NCBI GenBank assembly: GCA_002746605.1
Contig: PDPT01000046.1
Location: forward strand, 1-62,313
DNA from: Ignavibacteriota bacterium
Lineage (GTDB): Bacteria; Bacteroidota; Ignavibacteria; Ignavibacteriales; Melioribacteraceae
DNA: 62,313 nt
Reading direction: 5' to 3'
Positions 1 through 9,390 of the stretch are shown in pieces. The notes below the pieces were generated by a model, which saw only the letters and a list, made by a program, of their open reading frames with translations, was not told the origin of the DNA and made no database searches. The number at the start of each line of letters is the position of its first letter. Positions within the stretch are counted from its first letter, which is position 1. Made by a program: the position numbers and the translations under genes.

Positions 1-675
1 TGCTGCTTTTATTGATATTTCCAATTGTTCAGGAACAGCAAAAATACCATATTCCTTTTGGAAATTATACATTGAGTCTTCAGCAGCTTTTAAATCAGTG
101 ATATTTCTTTCATATCTTTTTTCAATAAATAATCTATTATTTTTAGCATTCATTCCCGCCAGATTTATATTTAAGCTATCAACTATTTTAACAAAATAGT
201 TAGCCATTTTAGCACTAATTTGAGGATCTTTATTAATAACACTAACTTCAATCATCCCAAATTCATTAGGCTCAATTATTATATCACTACTAAATTGTTT
301 TAGTAACTTATCATAATTCCTATCTTCAATATCGTAATATTTATATAAATGAAATTTTTCAATAACATTTTCAAGAACTACCCTACTTTGAAAAAGTCCC
401 TCTATCAGATCCGCATCACTACTAACATTCACACCTAATAGTTGGCTACCGAGAGACAGAGCTGAATTTCCTGAAATAAGACTACCTAGCCCCCCGATAC
501 CACTCCCACTTTGAGGTGTTAAAACTATCTTAGCAGTAGATTTAAAAGTTTCCGGTATTAAAAAAGATATTACTGTAGATAAAACTAGTACAACAAGAAG
601 ATTAATTATTAAAAACTTCTTCCACTTGTAAAGAATGCTTAAATAATCTGTTAATGTATATTGTTTCTTTTCCAT
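1..675 (-). CDS. Wzz-type polysaccharide chain-length/export protein (partial)
   Basis: The minus-strand reading frame opens at an ATG at 675 and stays open to the window edge, giving 225 codons without a stop; the C-terminal part lies outside. The product begins MEKKQYTLTDYLSILYKWKK, followed by a hydrophobic segment (about residues 20-40) and then an extracytoplasmic region containing the PETFKSTAKIVL stretch that follows the first membrane helix in Wzz/GumC-like co-polymerases. A Gly/Ser-rich loop follows at about residues 55-80. In the family such proteins sit in the inner membrane and set chain length or form the periplasmic part of Wzy-dependent or Wza-coupled capsule/EPS export. It lies 11 nt downstream of the Wza-like gene, so the two are probably cotranscribed. 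Whether a tyrosine kinase domain follows at the C-terminus cannot be seen. Confidence 0.85.
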   Translation of the reverse strand, partial: MEKKQYTLTDYLSILYKWKKFLIINLLVVLVLSTVISFLIPETFKSTAKIVLTPQSGSGIGGLGSLISGNSALSLGSQLLGVNVSSDADLIEGLFQSRVVLENVIEKFHLYKYYDIEDRNYDKLLKQFSSDIIIEPNEFGMIEVSVINKDPQISAKMANYFVKIVDSLNINLAGMNAKNNRLFIEKRYERNITDLKAAEDSMYNFQKEYGIFAVPEQLEISIKAA

Positions 676-686
676 TTACCTTTCAC

Positions 687-2180
687 TTACTTTTTAAAAA
701 AATTATTGTTCAATAAAATTATTACTGTTGTTACAGAACCAACTATAGCGGCATAGGTGGCTATACGTCCCAAATAAAATTGAAAATCTCTGGGAATTTC
801 TTTGTTTACATAAATAAAATCGCCCGGCTCAACTTTATAATTATCATTATCATAAACATTTATCCAGTTCCTCGATTTCCCTTTTATTAGATAAATCTCA
901 TCTATACCGTAAGCAATATCCGTTAAACCACCGGCTTGGTTAATATAATCTTCAACACTATAGTTTGAATTAAAAGCATAACCACCAATTTGTGCAACTG
1001 CCCCCCAAACATAAACTTCGTTTGTAATTTTCGGGATTAAAATAACATCTCCATCTTTTAGAATATAATTACTCTCTTTAGAATTTTCATCTTCCAATCT
1101 TGTAAAATCAACAAGAGAAACGCCTTCACTTCTCCTTAGTGCAAGATCAATGTTAAAAGTTCCTCTATTGGAATAAGTTAAACCGGCATCACGAAACATT
1201 TTATAATATTCAAGTCCATTAAAATTCATTAGACTTACTTTTTCGGGAATTGATATTTCTTGATTTTCAAATGCTTTTTCAATCGATTCTTTTTTTAGTG
1301 CATAGTATGAATCATAGCCTCTAAACAACTCTGCAAATTTTAGTGAAGCATTTTCTGTAAATCCGCCGGCACGTTTTATTACATCTTTTAGTCTTGTTGA
1401 GTTTTTCCCGATAGGAATATAGCCGGGATTTTCAACTTCACCAAGTACAAGCACTTTATCATTTAAATTGTTTTTTTCTTTGTAGAGAACTCTAATTCTA
1501 TCGCCAGCTTGCAATTTAATATTAGAAGCTAAATCAACTTCAATTATATCTTCAGTTTGCCCGTTATCAGTTAATCTATAAATTTCTGCTTTGTTTACAT
1601 TTTTATAACCTTTGTTAATTCCTCTGGCAAAGAAAAGAGCTTTTTGTAAATCATCGCCTTCAACAAACTGGAAAGTAGTAGGTTTGTTTACAGCTCCGGA
1701 TATTGTAACTGAATTATTTTCCATATCGTAAGGAGGAAATAAAATTAAGTCCCCTTCTATTAAGTAAGGATTATTTTCAAATTTTCCGGTTAACCTGAAT
1801 TCGGCAAGATCAATAATTTCTTTTTTACCATCTTGATGAATTATTTCTATATTCCTTAAAGCAAAATCATCAGTATTATATTTTACTTCAACCATTGAAT
1901 TTTCTTGATCAGTATTATTACTTGCAATATTGCTTACCTGACTCATTATAGCAGTTTTTGCGGTATTATAAATTCTGGTAACAAGCTGATCTACGCGTTC
2001 AGTTGAACTTGCAGAAAAACTTCCGTTAACTAAAAACTCACCCCCAATTGTTACAGTTATCTGATTTAAATTATAGGAATTACCAGATTTTAACAAAGAG
2101 GAGAGATCATCTTGACTTATTTGTGCATTTAAAACTACACTAAATAAGAATAAAAATATTAAAATTTGTTTTTTTATCAT
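687..2180 (-). CDS. Wza-like polysaccharide export outer-membrane protein with SLBB domains
   Basis: 497 residues. An N-terminal signal peptide (hydrophobic residues 5-18, likely processed at LNA-Q) precedes a poly-export-like region, with FRLTGKF...LIEGDLILFPPYD near residues 128-152. Three soluble-ligand-binding beta-grasp repeats follow, starting near residues 155 (VTISGAVNKP), 243 (VLVLGEVENPGYI) and 392 (VYVWGAVAQIGGY), each with the typical AGGxT or ARGxN turn. A hydrophobic C-terminal helix (about 470-490) ends the protein. Wza-family proteins form the outer-membrane channel for capsule or exopolysaccharide. This protein is longer than E. coli Wza and has no lipobox cysteine, resembling the multi-SLBB exporters of Bacteroidota. 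It is paired with the Wzz-like gene immediately downstream. Confidence 0.9.
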   Translation of the reverse strand: MIKKQILIFLFLFSVVLNAQISQDDLSSLLKSGNSYNLNQITVTIGGEFLVNGSFSASSTERVDQLVTRIYNTAKTAIMSQVSNIASNNTDQENSMVEVKYNTDDFALRNIEIIHQDGKKEIIDLAEFRLTGKFENNPYLIEGDLILFPPYDMENNSVTISGAVNKPTTFQFVEGDDLQKALFFARGINKGYKNVNKAEIYRLTDNGQTEDIIEVDLASNIKLQAGDRIRVLYKEKNNLNDKVLVLGEVENPGYIPIGKNSTRLKDVIKRAGGFTENASLKFAELFRGYDSYYALKKESIEKAFENQEISIPEKVSLMNFNGLEYYKMFRDAGLTYSNRGTFNIDLALRRSEGVSLVDFTRLEDENSKESNYILKDGDVILIPKITNEVYVWGAVAQIGGYAFNSNYSVEDYINQAGGLTDIAYGIDEIYLIKGKSRNWINVYDNDNYKVEPGDFIYVNKEIPRDFQFYLGRIATYAAIVGSVTTVIILLNNNFFKK

Positions 2181-2489
2181 ATTTTGAATATTTGTTGAAA
2201 TAAAAAAATTTAACTAAATAAGTTAATGAATATTTTTTATTTAATAAACCTAAATATATAAACCCAACTTTTAAAAAATTGGTTTTATTAAAAACTATAA
2301 TGCTTTAATCATAACTGAGAGAGATTTAATGACTTCGGCTATAAATGTTGCGAATTAATTCTTTCACAACGAAATTTTACTATAATGAAAGAATATAGCG
2401 TTAACTAAACTTATAATGAAGAAACTTTAATCTCAAATTATAAACAATCTGTGCTGCATATAAATAATTTATATCAATATAAAGAAAGA
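2181..2489. other. Intergenic region, probable promoter of the export operon
   Basis: About 310 very AT-rich bases between two minus-strand genes. An imperfect inverted repeat near 2254-2288 (AACCCAA and TTGGTTTT) could form a weak stem, and TTCTTTCA/TGAAAGAA around 2358-2393 is another loose inverted repeat. Neither has a convincing terminator T-run. No open reading frame with a credible ribosome binding site was seen. The region presumably holds the promoter for the wza-wzz genes. Confidence 0.3.
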
Positions 2490-3209
2490 TTAAAATGCAA
2501 AGAGGCCTATTAAAATGCCGGTTTGGATAAATAAACCGTTTCCGTTTAATCCATCTGGGATATTAAGTAATTCTTTATCATTAGCAATTGTCCAATCATT
2601 CGTAAAAGTAAACTGATACCCCAAACCGCCTCTTATTGCAAGAAATCTTGTTATAGGAACATCAAGATTAACAGTTGGTGAAAAGAATAAGAAAGAATTT
2701 TTTATAGATATTTCTTTGGAATAAAAACTGTTTTCAGGTAAATTTGACCAAACATTATCCCAAGAAAAACTTCCACTATTTTCATATATATTCAATTCCA
2801 AGGAACCACCGCCAAGGATAAATCCGGCTGAGAGAGCCATGTTCTTAACAAACGGCATTGTATATTCAATGGTAAATCCGCCGCCGCCAAGTGAATAAAT
2901 AAATTCGTTATTTACTCCATTTATTCTGCTCGTCCGGGATTGACTACCACCAAATCCTATACCACCCATTCGTAAATTATCAATAAACATTACATAAGCG
3001 TAACCGCCGCCGCCCCAAGCGACAAGTGGGGAGTTAAATTCTTCCATCGATAATTTTTGGTTGTAAGGTGTGAGTTTATCAAAGTTTGGAAATAGTATTA
3101 CGGGAGTAAATCCTCCGGCGGCACCGAATTTTGCAATCAAACCAATTTGACTTTCCGACTGTGCAAAAATTGTTGTTGAGAGTAAGATTATTATTAATAT
3201 TTTTTTCAT
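2490..3209 (-). CDS. Gly-rich outer-membrane beta-barrel-like protein, unknown function
   Basis: The start is placed at the ATG at 3209 (MKKILIIILLST...); an in-frame TTG lies four codons upstream. The 239-residue product has a signal peptide ending near FAQ-SES, then alternating hydrophobic/polar strands with repeated glycine clusters (WGGGGYAYV, GGIGFGG, SLGGGGFTIEY, ILGGGSLEL), and it ends in an aromatic residue (LIGLFAF), which suggests a small outer-membrane beta barrel. I do not recognise the family. It stands alone, downstream of the dcw terminator and transcribed in the same direction. Confidence 0.6.
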   Translation of the reverse strand: MKKILIIILLSTTIFAQSESQIGLIAKFGAAGGFTPVILFPNFDKLTPYNQKLSMEEFNSPLVAWGGGGYAYVMFIDNLRMGGIGFGGSQSRTSRINGVNNEFIYSLGGGGFTIEYTMPFVKNMALSAGFILGGGSLELNIYENSGSFSWDNVWSNLPENSFYSKEISIKNSFLFFSPTVNLDVPITRFLAIRGGLGYQFTFTNDWTIANDKELLNIPDGLNGNGLFIQTGILIGLFAF

Positions 3210-3330
3210 TTTTAATTTCAATTTTATTTAATAAGTATTTAATGGATTCCTCAAATATTTATGGAAAAAAGAAAAATCCAAATTTTATTTATCTCTTATT
3301 ATCGATAAATTTAAGTTAAAGTTATAATAA

Positions 3331-3400
3331 TAAAAAAGGCTGCTTGATTTCTTTTTTATAACTGACGAATTACAACAAGGATGAAATCAAAACAGCCTTA
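3331..3400 (-). terminator. Probable intrinsic terminator of the dcw operon
   Basis: Read on the minus strand, AAGGCTGTTTTGATTTC (3399-3383) pairs with GAAATCAAGCAGCCTT (3351-3336), with a small bulge and a loop of about 31 nt. The second arm runs directly into a T-run (TTTTTTATTA). It lies about 190 nt beyond the ftsZ stop. The large loop is unusual, but the stem plus T-run orientation fits the end of the minus-strand operon. The rest of the 3210-3590 gap is AT-rich and shows no other feature. Confidence 0.65.
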
Positions 3401-3590
3401 AGCAAGGAATTATTGTTCAATCATTATTTTTGATTAATAATATTTGGGAACTTCCGAAAAATTAAAAAATTTTGTCATTCCGTTTTCTATTCGTTAATTT
3501 ACGGAGGAATATGACTCTTACTTTTATATTTAGACACAAATAAATTTTTCAGATATTTCAGATATTTGAGTTAATACTTTTATTAACGGT

Positions 3591-4859
3591 TTAATCCATC
3601 ATCATTCTTAAAAAAGATGACCCGCCTTTTTTATGTTTCTTTTTTTCATCTTTGCCAACTTCCGCAGGTTCAAATGCATCTAATTGGTCAAATTTGAAAC
3701 CACCATTAGGAACATCTTGATTTTCCAAGAACATTTTATTTGCTCCTTTTACTCTGAAAATAGTAGGTTTTTCAAGCTCTTCTTGTTCAGAAGGAATTTC
3801 AAAATTTTCAACACTATACCCCATATATTTTTCTTGTTTTTCTTCAGGTGTTTCTTCTTTCTTTTCGGGAACAATTTTACTTGCAGGTTTATCAGTATCG
3901 CCAAAACCGGTTGCAATAACAGTATAAGAAACATTATCATTCATTTCCTCTTTGGAGACCCAACCGAATATCACATTAGCTTCTTCCCCTGCGGCATCAT
4001 AAATAACTTTATTCCCTTCATCAATTTCCAACATTGTTAAGTCATCGGAACCTGTTACATTCAAGAGAATATTCTTAGCTCCTTTTATGCTTATTCCATC
4101 TAACAATGGTGAAGATATTGCTTTTTGTGCGGCTTCTATTGCTCTATTTTCTCCATTAGCAATTCCGGCACCCATTAGTGCTTCACCGCTGGAATTCATT
4201 ACTGAACGCACATCAGCAAAATCGACATTTATAATTCCAGGTATAGTAATTATATCGGCAATTCCTCTTGTTGCTTCGTAAAGAACTTCGTTAGGTTTAT
4301 CGAAAGCAGTTCTTGCAGAAACAGTTTTGTCAAGAATATTTAATAATCTGTCATTTGGAATTATGATTAAGCTATCAACATTTCTTCTTAAATCGTGTAT
4401 TCCTTCTTCAGCATTCAGCATTCTTCTTTTCCCTTCCCATTTGAAAGGTTTGGTAACAATTCCTATAACCAAAGCACCAAGACTTTTAGCAATTGAAGCA
4501 ACAAGCGGTGCGCCTCCGGTTCCTGTTCCACCGCCCATACCGGCAGTAACAAATACCATATCGCTTCCCTCGAGAACTTTGCTTATTTTATCTCGGTCTT
4601 CTTCAAGAGCTTTTCTACCAATATTCGGATCAGCTCCAGCACCAAGTCCGCGAGTAACATTTGTACCAATTTGAATCTTGTGATCTGCCCTGCTCATTTG
4701 TAATACTTGTGCATCGGTATTAACCGCCACATATTCAACTCCTTGCAGACCTCTTTCCATCATGCTTTCTATGGCATTACAGCCTCCGCCTCCAACACCA
4801 ACAACCTTAAGTTGTGCAGACAACTTATCTTCTTTGTTTAATGTTATAAATTTTGACAT
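3591..4859 (-). CDS. ftsZ: Cell division GTPase FtsZ
   Basis: 422 residues. This tubulin-like GTPase polymerises at mid-cell to form the Z ring. Visible hallmarks are the glycine-rich N-terminal nucleotide loop (GVGGGGCNAI, residues 21-30), the tubulin signature GGGTGTG (109-115) and the T7 synergy loop NVDFADVRS (211-219), which supplies the catalytic aspartate. A charged, Glu/Lys-rich linker follows from about residue 320. The C-terminus ends GGSSFLRMMMD, which only loosely resembles the usual DIPxFLR-type tail that docks FtsA. The start is supported by AAGGAGGG just upstream of the ATG. It is the last gene of the dcw cluster, 23 nt after ftsA, followed by a terminator. Confidence 0.97.
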   Translation of the reverse strand: MSKFITLNKEDKLSAQLKVVGVGGGGCNAIESMMERGLQGVEYVAVNTDAQVLQMSRADHKIQIGTNVTRGLGAGADPNIGRKALEEDRDKISKVLEGSDMVFVTAGMGGGTGTGGAPLVASIAKSLGALVIGIVTKPFKWEGKRRMLNAEEGIHDLRRNVDSLIIIPNDRLLNILDKTVSARTAFDKPNEVLYEATRGIADIITIPGIINVDFADVRSVMNSSGEALMGAGIANGENRAIEAAQKAISSPLLDGISIKGAKNILLNVTGSDDLTMLEIDEGNKVIYDAAGEEANVIFGWVSKEEMNDNVSYTVIATGFGDTDKPASKIVPEKKEETPEEKQEKYMGYSVENFEIPSEQEELEKPTIFRVKGANKMFLENQDVPNGGFKFDQLDAFEPAEVGKDEKKKHKKGGSSFLRMMMD

Positions 4860-4882
4860 TTTTCCCTCCTTGTTGTATTATA

Positions 4883-6127
4883 TTATAATTCGTCAAAAAA
4901 TTCTTGAATTCTCTTAATAAATTTTTTCATACCCATTTGTTTTATAGGATTTTTCGGTTTGTTCTTAAACATAGTTTTGGAACTTGTTGTACCCGGAACT
5001 CCTCTTATTAATCCTGCTACAGTTGCAAATTCCGGACTTTCAATTTCGTTTGCTAATCCTGCACCAAGTTCTAACGGAACACCTATTCTTGTCGGTTGTC
5101 CAAATACTTGTTCGGCCAGTTCGGTTACTCCGTTTAGTAAAGAACCACCGCCGGTAAGAACAATTCCTGCTTTTGTTTTATTTTTTAATCCTGCTTGTCT
5201 GATCTCATTATCAATAAGCGTAAATAATTCTTTCATTCGTACATGAATAATCTGTGTAAGTAAGGATATTGGTATTTTAATATTTCCTCTGGCACCAACA
5301 CCTTTTATATAAATATCTTCATCTTTAATTATTGCTTCTTCAAGAGCATAGCCGTATTCTTTTTTTAATTTTTCGGCTTCTGCCGTTACAATGCCCAACG
5401 ATTCTCTAATATCATTTGTTACTTGATTTCCAGCAACACCAATTACTTTTGTATGCTTTATACTTTTATCATGAAAGATTGCAATATCTGTTGTACCTCC
5501 GCCAATATCGATTAGTGTTACGCCAAGATCTTTTTCATTTTCTTCTAACACGGAAATACTTGAAGCAATTGGCTGTAAGATATAATCATGAATACCAAAT
5601 CCGGCACGCTCAACAGATTTTTTAATATTTAAAATTGCAGGCATAGAAGCCAATACAACATGGTTTAGTGCTTCTAACCGAGAGCCGCACATTCCAATCG
5701 GATTTTCTATTCCTCCTTGGTGATCAATATAAAATTCTTCAGGAATTATATGAAGTATTTCTCTATCAGCAGGAATTCGAATTGTCTTTACATCAGCTTT
5801 CAATCGGTCAATATCAGATTGACTTATTTCATGATCAGGATTATTTATCGTAACATAATTTCTATGTCTTAAACTTGTAATATGTTCACCGGCAACACCA
5901 ACATTAACAAGCTTAACATCCAGATCAGCTCTGTTAGATGCAATCTCCATTGCTTCTTTAATTGCAGCGGCAGTTTTAGCAATATTAGCAACCAAGCCTC
6001 TGTTTAATCCGTCCGAAGGAGCAACACCAAAACCAAGAATATCAATTTTGTGTTCTTGTTGTTCAGCAATTACAGCACCAACTTTGGTTGTTCCAAGATC
6101 TAAACCGGCAATAATATTCTTTTTCAT
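4883..6127 (-). CDS. ftsA: Cell division protein FtsA
   Basis: 414-residue actin-like ATPase that tethers FtsZ filaments to the membrane. It shows the actin-family phosphate-1 loop (GLDLGTTKVGAVIAE near the N-terminus), a phosphate-2 motif (LIDIGGGTTDIAIF, about 200-214) and an adenosine motif (IVLTGGGSLLNG, about 321-332). The C-terminal amphipathic helix (MGMKKFIKRIQEFF) is the expected membrane-targeting sequence. The ATG overlaps the ftsQ stop as ATGA, so translation is probably coupled, and AAGGAT precedes the start. Confidence 0.96.
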   Translation of the reverse strand: MKKNIIAGLDLGTTKVGAVIAEQQEHKIDILGFGVAPSDGLNRGLVANIAKTAAAIKEAMEIASNRADLDVKLVNVGVAGEHITSLRHRNYVTINNPDHEISQSDIDRLKADVKTIRIPADREILHIIPEEFYIDHQGGIENPIGMCGSRLEALNHVVLASMPAILNIKKSVERAGFGIHDYILQPIASSISVLEENEKDLGVTLIDIGGGTTDIAIFHDKSIKHTKVIGVAGNQVTNDIRESLGIVTAEAEKLKKEYGYALEEAIIKDEDIYIKGVGARGNIKIPISLLTQIIHVRMKELFTLIDNEIRQAGLKNKTKAGIVLTGGGSLLNGVTELAEQVFGQPTRIGVPLELGAGLANEIESPEFATVAGLIRGVPGTTSSKTMFKNKPKNPIKQMGMKKFIKRIQEFFDEL

Positions 6128-6891
6128 GTTCTATCCTTTTCTTTAGTTAATGTTTCATCAAATCCGAGATATGCCATATTGTTATATCTTAAATCTATAT
6201 ATTTTAAGTATTGATCAATTTCGCCGAATTTTATATGATTAAATATTTTTGACAGATAAACAGTTTTTTTTATTTCTTCTTCTTTACCAAAATTTACTTG
6301 AGCTAAAATATTAATTAGACTCATCTTTAAATCATCAGAATTAGTAATATAAATTTCAGAAATGCTTTGGTAGAGATTCTTGTTATAAATTTCGGCAGTA
6401 GATACGATATTAAGTGCTCTTAAAATTTTTTTATTAAACTTTCCAAAATCGAATACTTTTATTTTTTCTTTGTCTTCATAAATAATTATTGGAAGGTTTA
6501 TATTATTAGTGTTTTCTATTAAAGGGATAATTTCCGAATTATTTGTTACTAACAATTGTTTTGAATTATTAAAAAGAATTGCATCTATTTTCTTTTCATG
6601 AATATTAATTTGTGCAATTCCTCTTTCAACAATAATTATATCAACAAATTTTACATACGGATGCTTGCTCAAGCGATCTCTGATAATTGAAAGAGTTAAT
6701 TCTTCATCTTTATTTTTTTCTTTTAATTGAGCAAATTCCAGATATGCTTCTTTATCTAACAACTTGTTATTAACTATTTTTATTGTAGAAATTTTATTAA
6801 CATTATTACTTTCTAAAAAGAATGATAAAATTCCAATAATAAAAACTATAATAATTATAAATATGATATTTTGATATTTAATGAATTTCAT
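6124..6891 (-). CDS. ftsQ: FtsQ/DivIB-like cell division protein
   Basis: 255 residues with a short cytoplasmic N-terminus, one transmembrane helix (about residues 9-26) and an extracytoplasmic region. The latter begins with a POTRA-like segment (ISTIKIVNNKLLDKEAYLEF) and continues to LSKHPYVKFVDIIIVERGIAQINIHEKKI, the usual layout of FtsQ. Sequence conservation is low, as is normal for this family, so the call rests largely on topology plus its place between murC and ftsA. FtsQ forms a subcomplex with FtsL and FtsB/DivIC in the divisome. The gene ends in a 4-nt overlap with ftsA. Confidence 0.85.
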   Translation of the reverse strand: MKFIKYQNIIFIIIIVFIIGILSFFLESNNVNKISTIKIVNNKLLDKEAYLEFAQLKEKNKDEELTLSIIRDRLSKHPYVKFVDIIIVERGIAQINIHEKKIDAILFNNSKQLLVTNNSEIIPLIENTNNINLPIIIYEDKEKIKVFDFGKFNKKILRALNIVSTAEIYNKNLYQSISEIYITNSDDLKMSLINILAQVNFGKEEEIKKTVYLSKIFNHIKFGEIDQYLKYIDLRYNNMAYLGFDETLTKEKDRT

Positions 6892-6900
6892 TATTCTTAA

Positions 6901-8286
6901 TTATTTCTTATTTTCTTTATTATATAACTCAATAAACTTTTCGCCGTACTTCCAAATATCACCGGCACCCATTGTAACAATTATATCATCCTCTTTTACA
7001 ATATCCATTAATAGCTTAGGAATTTGACTTTTGTCTGCTTCATAAATAACATTCTTATGACCGAATTTTTTAGAAGAATCAGAAATTAATCTGCCCGTAA
7101 CACCTTCAAGCGGTTTTTCTCTTGCTGGATAAACATCCGTACAAATAAACACATCGGAATTCAAAAAAGATCTACCAAATTCATCATAAAATTCTTTTGT
7201 ACGTGAATATAGATGCGGTTGAAAAACAGCAACTAATCTTCTTTTGTAACCACTTCTTATTCCCATTAGTGTTGCTGTTGTTTCAGTTGGATGATGAGCA
7301 TAATCATCTAACACCAAAATTGAATTATCATACTTTGTTTCAAATCTTCTGTAAACTCCCGAAAATGAAGCTAATGATTTTTTAATCGTCTCAAAATCAA
7401 CTCCCATTTCTCTACCGATTGTAACTGCAACAAGTGAGTTTTTGATATAATGCAATCCGGGCAAGTTCAAGTTAATTTCACCAAGTTCTTCACCTTTATA
7501 AATTACCTTATACGAACTCTTATTTTCTTCGTAAGAGATATCAACTGCTCTTACATCGGCTTGCTGTGTAACACCATAGGTTATTATAGTTTTATTTATC
7601 TGCGGAATAATATTTTGTAAAGCAGGTTCATCCAAGCATAGCACAACAAAACCGTAAAAAGGGACTTTGTTTGCAAATTGAATGAATGCTGATTTTATAT
7701 CATCCAAATCTTTATAAGTATCAAGATGTTCACTTTCTAAAGTTGTAATAGCAGCAATACTTGGCGTAAGTTGCAAAAAAGTTCTGTCAAATTCATCAGC
7801 CTCAACTACAATATAATCACCGTTACCAAGTCTGGCATTAGTTCCGCCAAGATCAGATAATTTACCGCCGACAATTATAGTAGGATCAATTCCGCCTTTC
7901 GTAAGTACTAATCCGACCATCGAAGTTGTAGTTGTTTTTCCGTGTGTTCCGGCAATACCGATTCCGTGCTTCATTCTCATTGTTTCGGCAAGCATCTCAG
8001 CACGTTTAATTGTTGGAATTTGTCTATCTAAAGCTTCTTTAACTTCATCGTTTTCTATATTTACCGCAGAGGAATAAACAACGAGATCCACATCTTTGAT
8101 ATTTTCTGCGGAATGCCCTTTATAAATTTCTGCACCAATATTTTCAAGATGCTGTGTAATCTCCGATGTTGAAATATCAGAACCGGAAACTTTAAATCCT
8201 TGGTTAAGCAAAATTTCTGCTAGTCCGCTCATTCCAATTCCACCGATTCCAACAAAGTGTATTTTTTTAATAATATTCTTAATCAT
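6901..8286 (-). CDS. murC: UDP-N-acetylmuramate--L-alanine ligase MurC
   Basis: 461 residues, normal length. MurC adds the first stem-peptide residue, L-Ala, to UDP-MurNAc in the cytoplasm. The N-terminal Rossmann-like motif HFVGIGGIGMSGLAE is diagnostic, GTHGKTTTT is the ATP-binding P-loop, and the central domain carries EADEFDRTFLQL and TTLESEHLD. The C-terminal domain includes DDYAHHPTE and AVFQPHLYSRT. It directly follows murG with no intervening bases. Confidence 0.97.
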   Translation of the reverse strand: MIKNIIKKIHFVGIGGIGMSGLAEILLNQGFKVSGSDISTSEITQHLENIGAEIYKGHSAENIKDVDLVVYSSAVNIENDEVKEALDRQIPTIKRAEMLAETMRMKHGIGIAGTHGKTTTTSMVGLVLTKGGIDPTIIVGGKLSDLGGTNARLGNGDYIVVEADEFDRTFLQLTPSIAAITTLESEHLDTYKDLDDIKSAFIQFANKVPFYGFVVLCLDEPALQNIIPQINKTIITYGVTQQADVRAVDISYEENKSSYKVIYKGEELGEINLNLPGLHYIKNSLVAVTIGREMGVDFETIKKSLASFSGVYRRFETKYDNSILVLDDYAHHPTETTATLMGIRSGYKRRLVAVFQPHLYSRTKEFYDEFGRSFLNSDVFICTDVYPAREKPLEGVTGRLISDSSKKFGHKNVIYEADKSQIPKLLMDIVKEDDIIVTMGAGDIWKYGEKFIELYNKENKK

Positions 8287-9390
8287 TTAATTTTTCCTTA
8301 ATTCCGATAATTTCAATATCTCTTCGGCAATCTCTTTTGCAGCATTCGGTTTTGAAAACTTATTTATATTGCTCTTCAGTTCACTCAACTTCTTCTCGTT
8401 ATAAATAGTTTTTTCTATCACATTTAAAAGGTCTGTTTCAATTTTTGCATCTTCGATGAGCAGACCGGCATTTTCATTCACCAAAGACATAGCATTTTTG
8501 TGTTGATGATTTGCAGCCACATTAGTTGAGGGAATAAATATAACGGGCAAACTTAAATAAGCAGCTTCTGATATTGTTGTTGCTCCTGCTCTTGCAATAA
8601 CCAAATCAGCAGCAGAATATGCTGAAGTCATATCTTTTATAAAAGGTTTAATTATTAAATTTTTATTTTCAAGGTTTTTAAACTCATCATAATAAAGCGA
8701 ACCAGTCTGCCATATAACTTGGATATTCTTTTCAATAATTTTTTCGGCTAATTTTGAAATTGCATTGTTAATTGAGCGTGCACCAAGACTGCCTCCAATA
8801 ATAAGCAATGTTTTTTTATTGGAATCCAGATTTAATTTTTTATTTGCCTCTGTTTTATCAATTAAGTTTAAAGTAGTTCTAACAGGATTTCCCATAAGTT
8901 TTAATTTATCTTTACACTTAAAGTATTGTCTAGAATCTTCAAAACTTATGTAAATTCTATCAGCTTTTTTCTCCAACATTCTATTTGTTACACCAGGATA
9001 ACTATTTTGTTCAAGCAAGACTATCTTAGACCCCAACATTGATGCTGCCCAGACTATTGGTCCTGAAACATAAGCACCTGCACCAATTGCAACATTAGGT
9101 TTAAATTTTAAGTTTATAAAAAATGATTGTACAGTCGATACAATAACTTTTAACGGGAACAATAAATTTTTAATTATTGCTCCTCTGTTTAATCCGCTGA
9201 CCCATATAGTTTTAAATTTATAACCAAGTTCAGGAATTACTTCGGCTTCGATCTTGTTTTTAGTCCCAATAAAAAGAAAGCTCGCATCATTATTGTTTCT
9301 TTTCAATTCTTCCACAACAGAAAGAGCGGGAAATAAATGTCCGCCCGTTCCACCGGCAGCAACAATGCATCTCAGATTCTTCTTGTTCAC
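8287..9390 (-). CDS. murG: UDP-GlcNAc--undecaprenyl-PP-MurNAc-pentapeptide GlcNAc transferase MurG
   Basis: 367-residue GT-B glycosyltransferase that converts lipid I to lipid II at the inner face of the membrane. The acceptor-side glycine loop GGTGGHLFPALSV lies at the N-terminus and GAYVSGP near residue 105. The donor-binding half shows IIGGSLGARSIN and the ARAGATTISE signature. The start codon is GTG and overlaps the ftsW stop by one base (TAGTG), consistent with coupled translation. Confidence 0.97.
   Translation of the reverse strand: MNKKNLRCIVAAGGTGGHLFPALSVVEELKRNNNDASFLFIGTKNKIEAEVIPELGYKFKTIWVSGLNRGAIIKNLLFPLKVIVSTVQSFFINLKFKPNVAIGAGAYVSGPIVWAASMLGSKIVLLEQNSYPGVTNRMLEKKADRIYISFEDSRQYFKCKDKLKLMGNPVRTTLNLIDKTEANKKLNLDSNKKTLLIIGGSLGARSINNAISKLAEKIIEKNIQVIWQTGSLYYDEFKNLENKNLIIKPFIKDMTSAYSAADLVIARAGATTISEAAYLSLPVIFIPSTNVAANHQHKNAMSLVNENAGLLIEDAKIETDLLNVIEKTIYNEKKLSELKSNINKFSKPNAAKEIAEEILKLSELRKN

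Noticed and set aside
3684..4674. Several plus-strand frames inside ftsZ
   Set aside because: Antisense shadows of a well-supported gene; no ribosome binding site or family resemblance.
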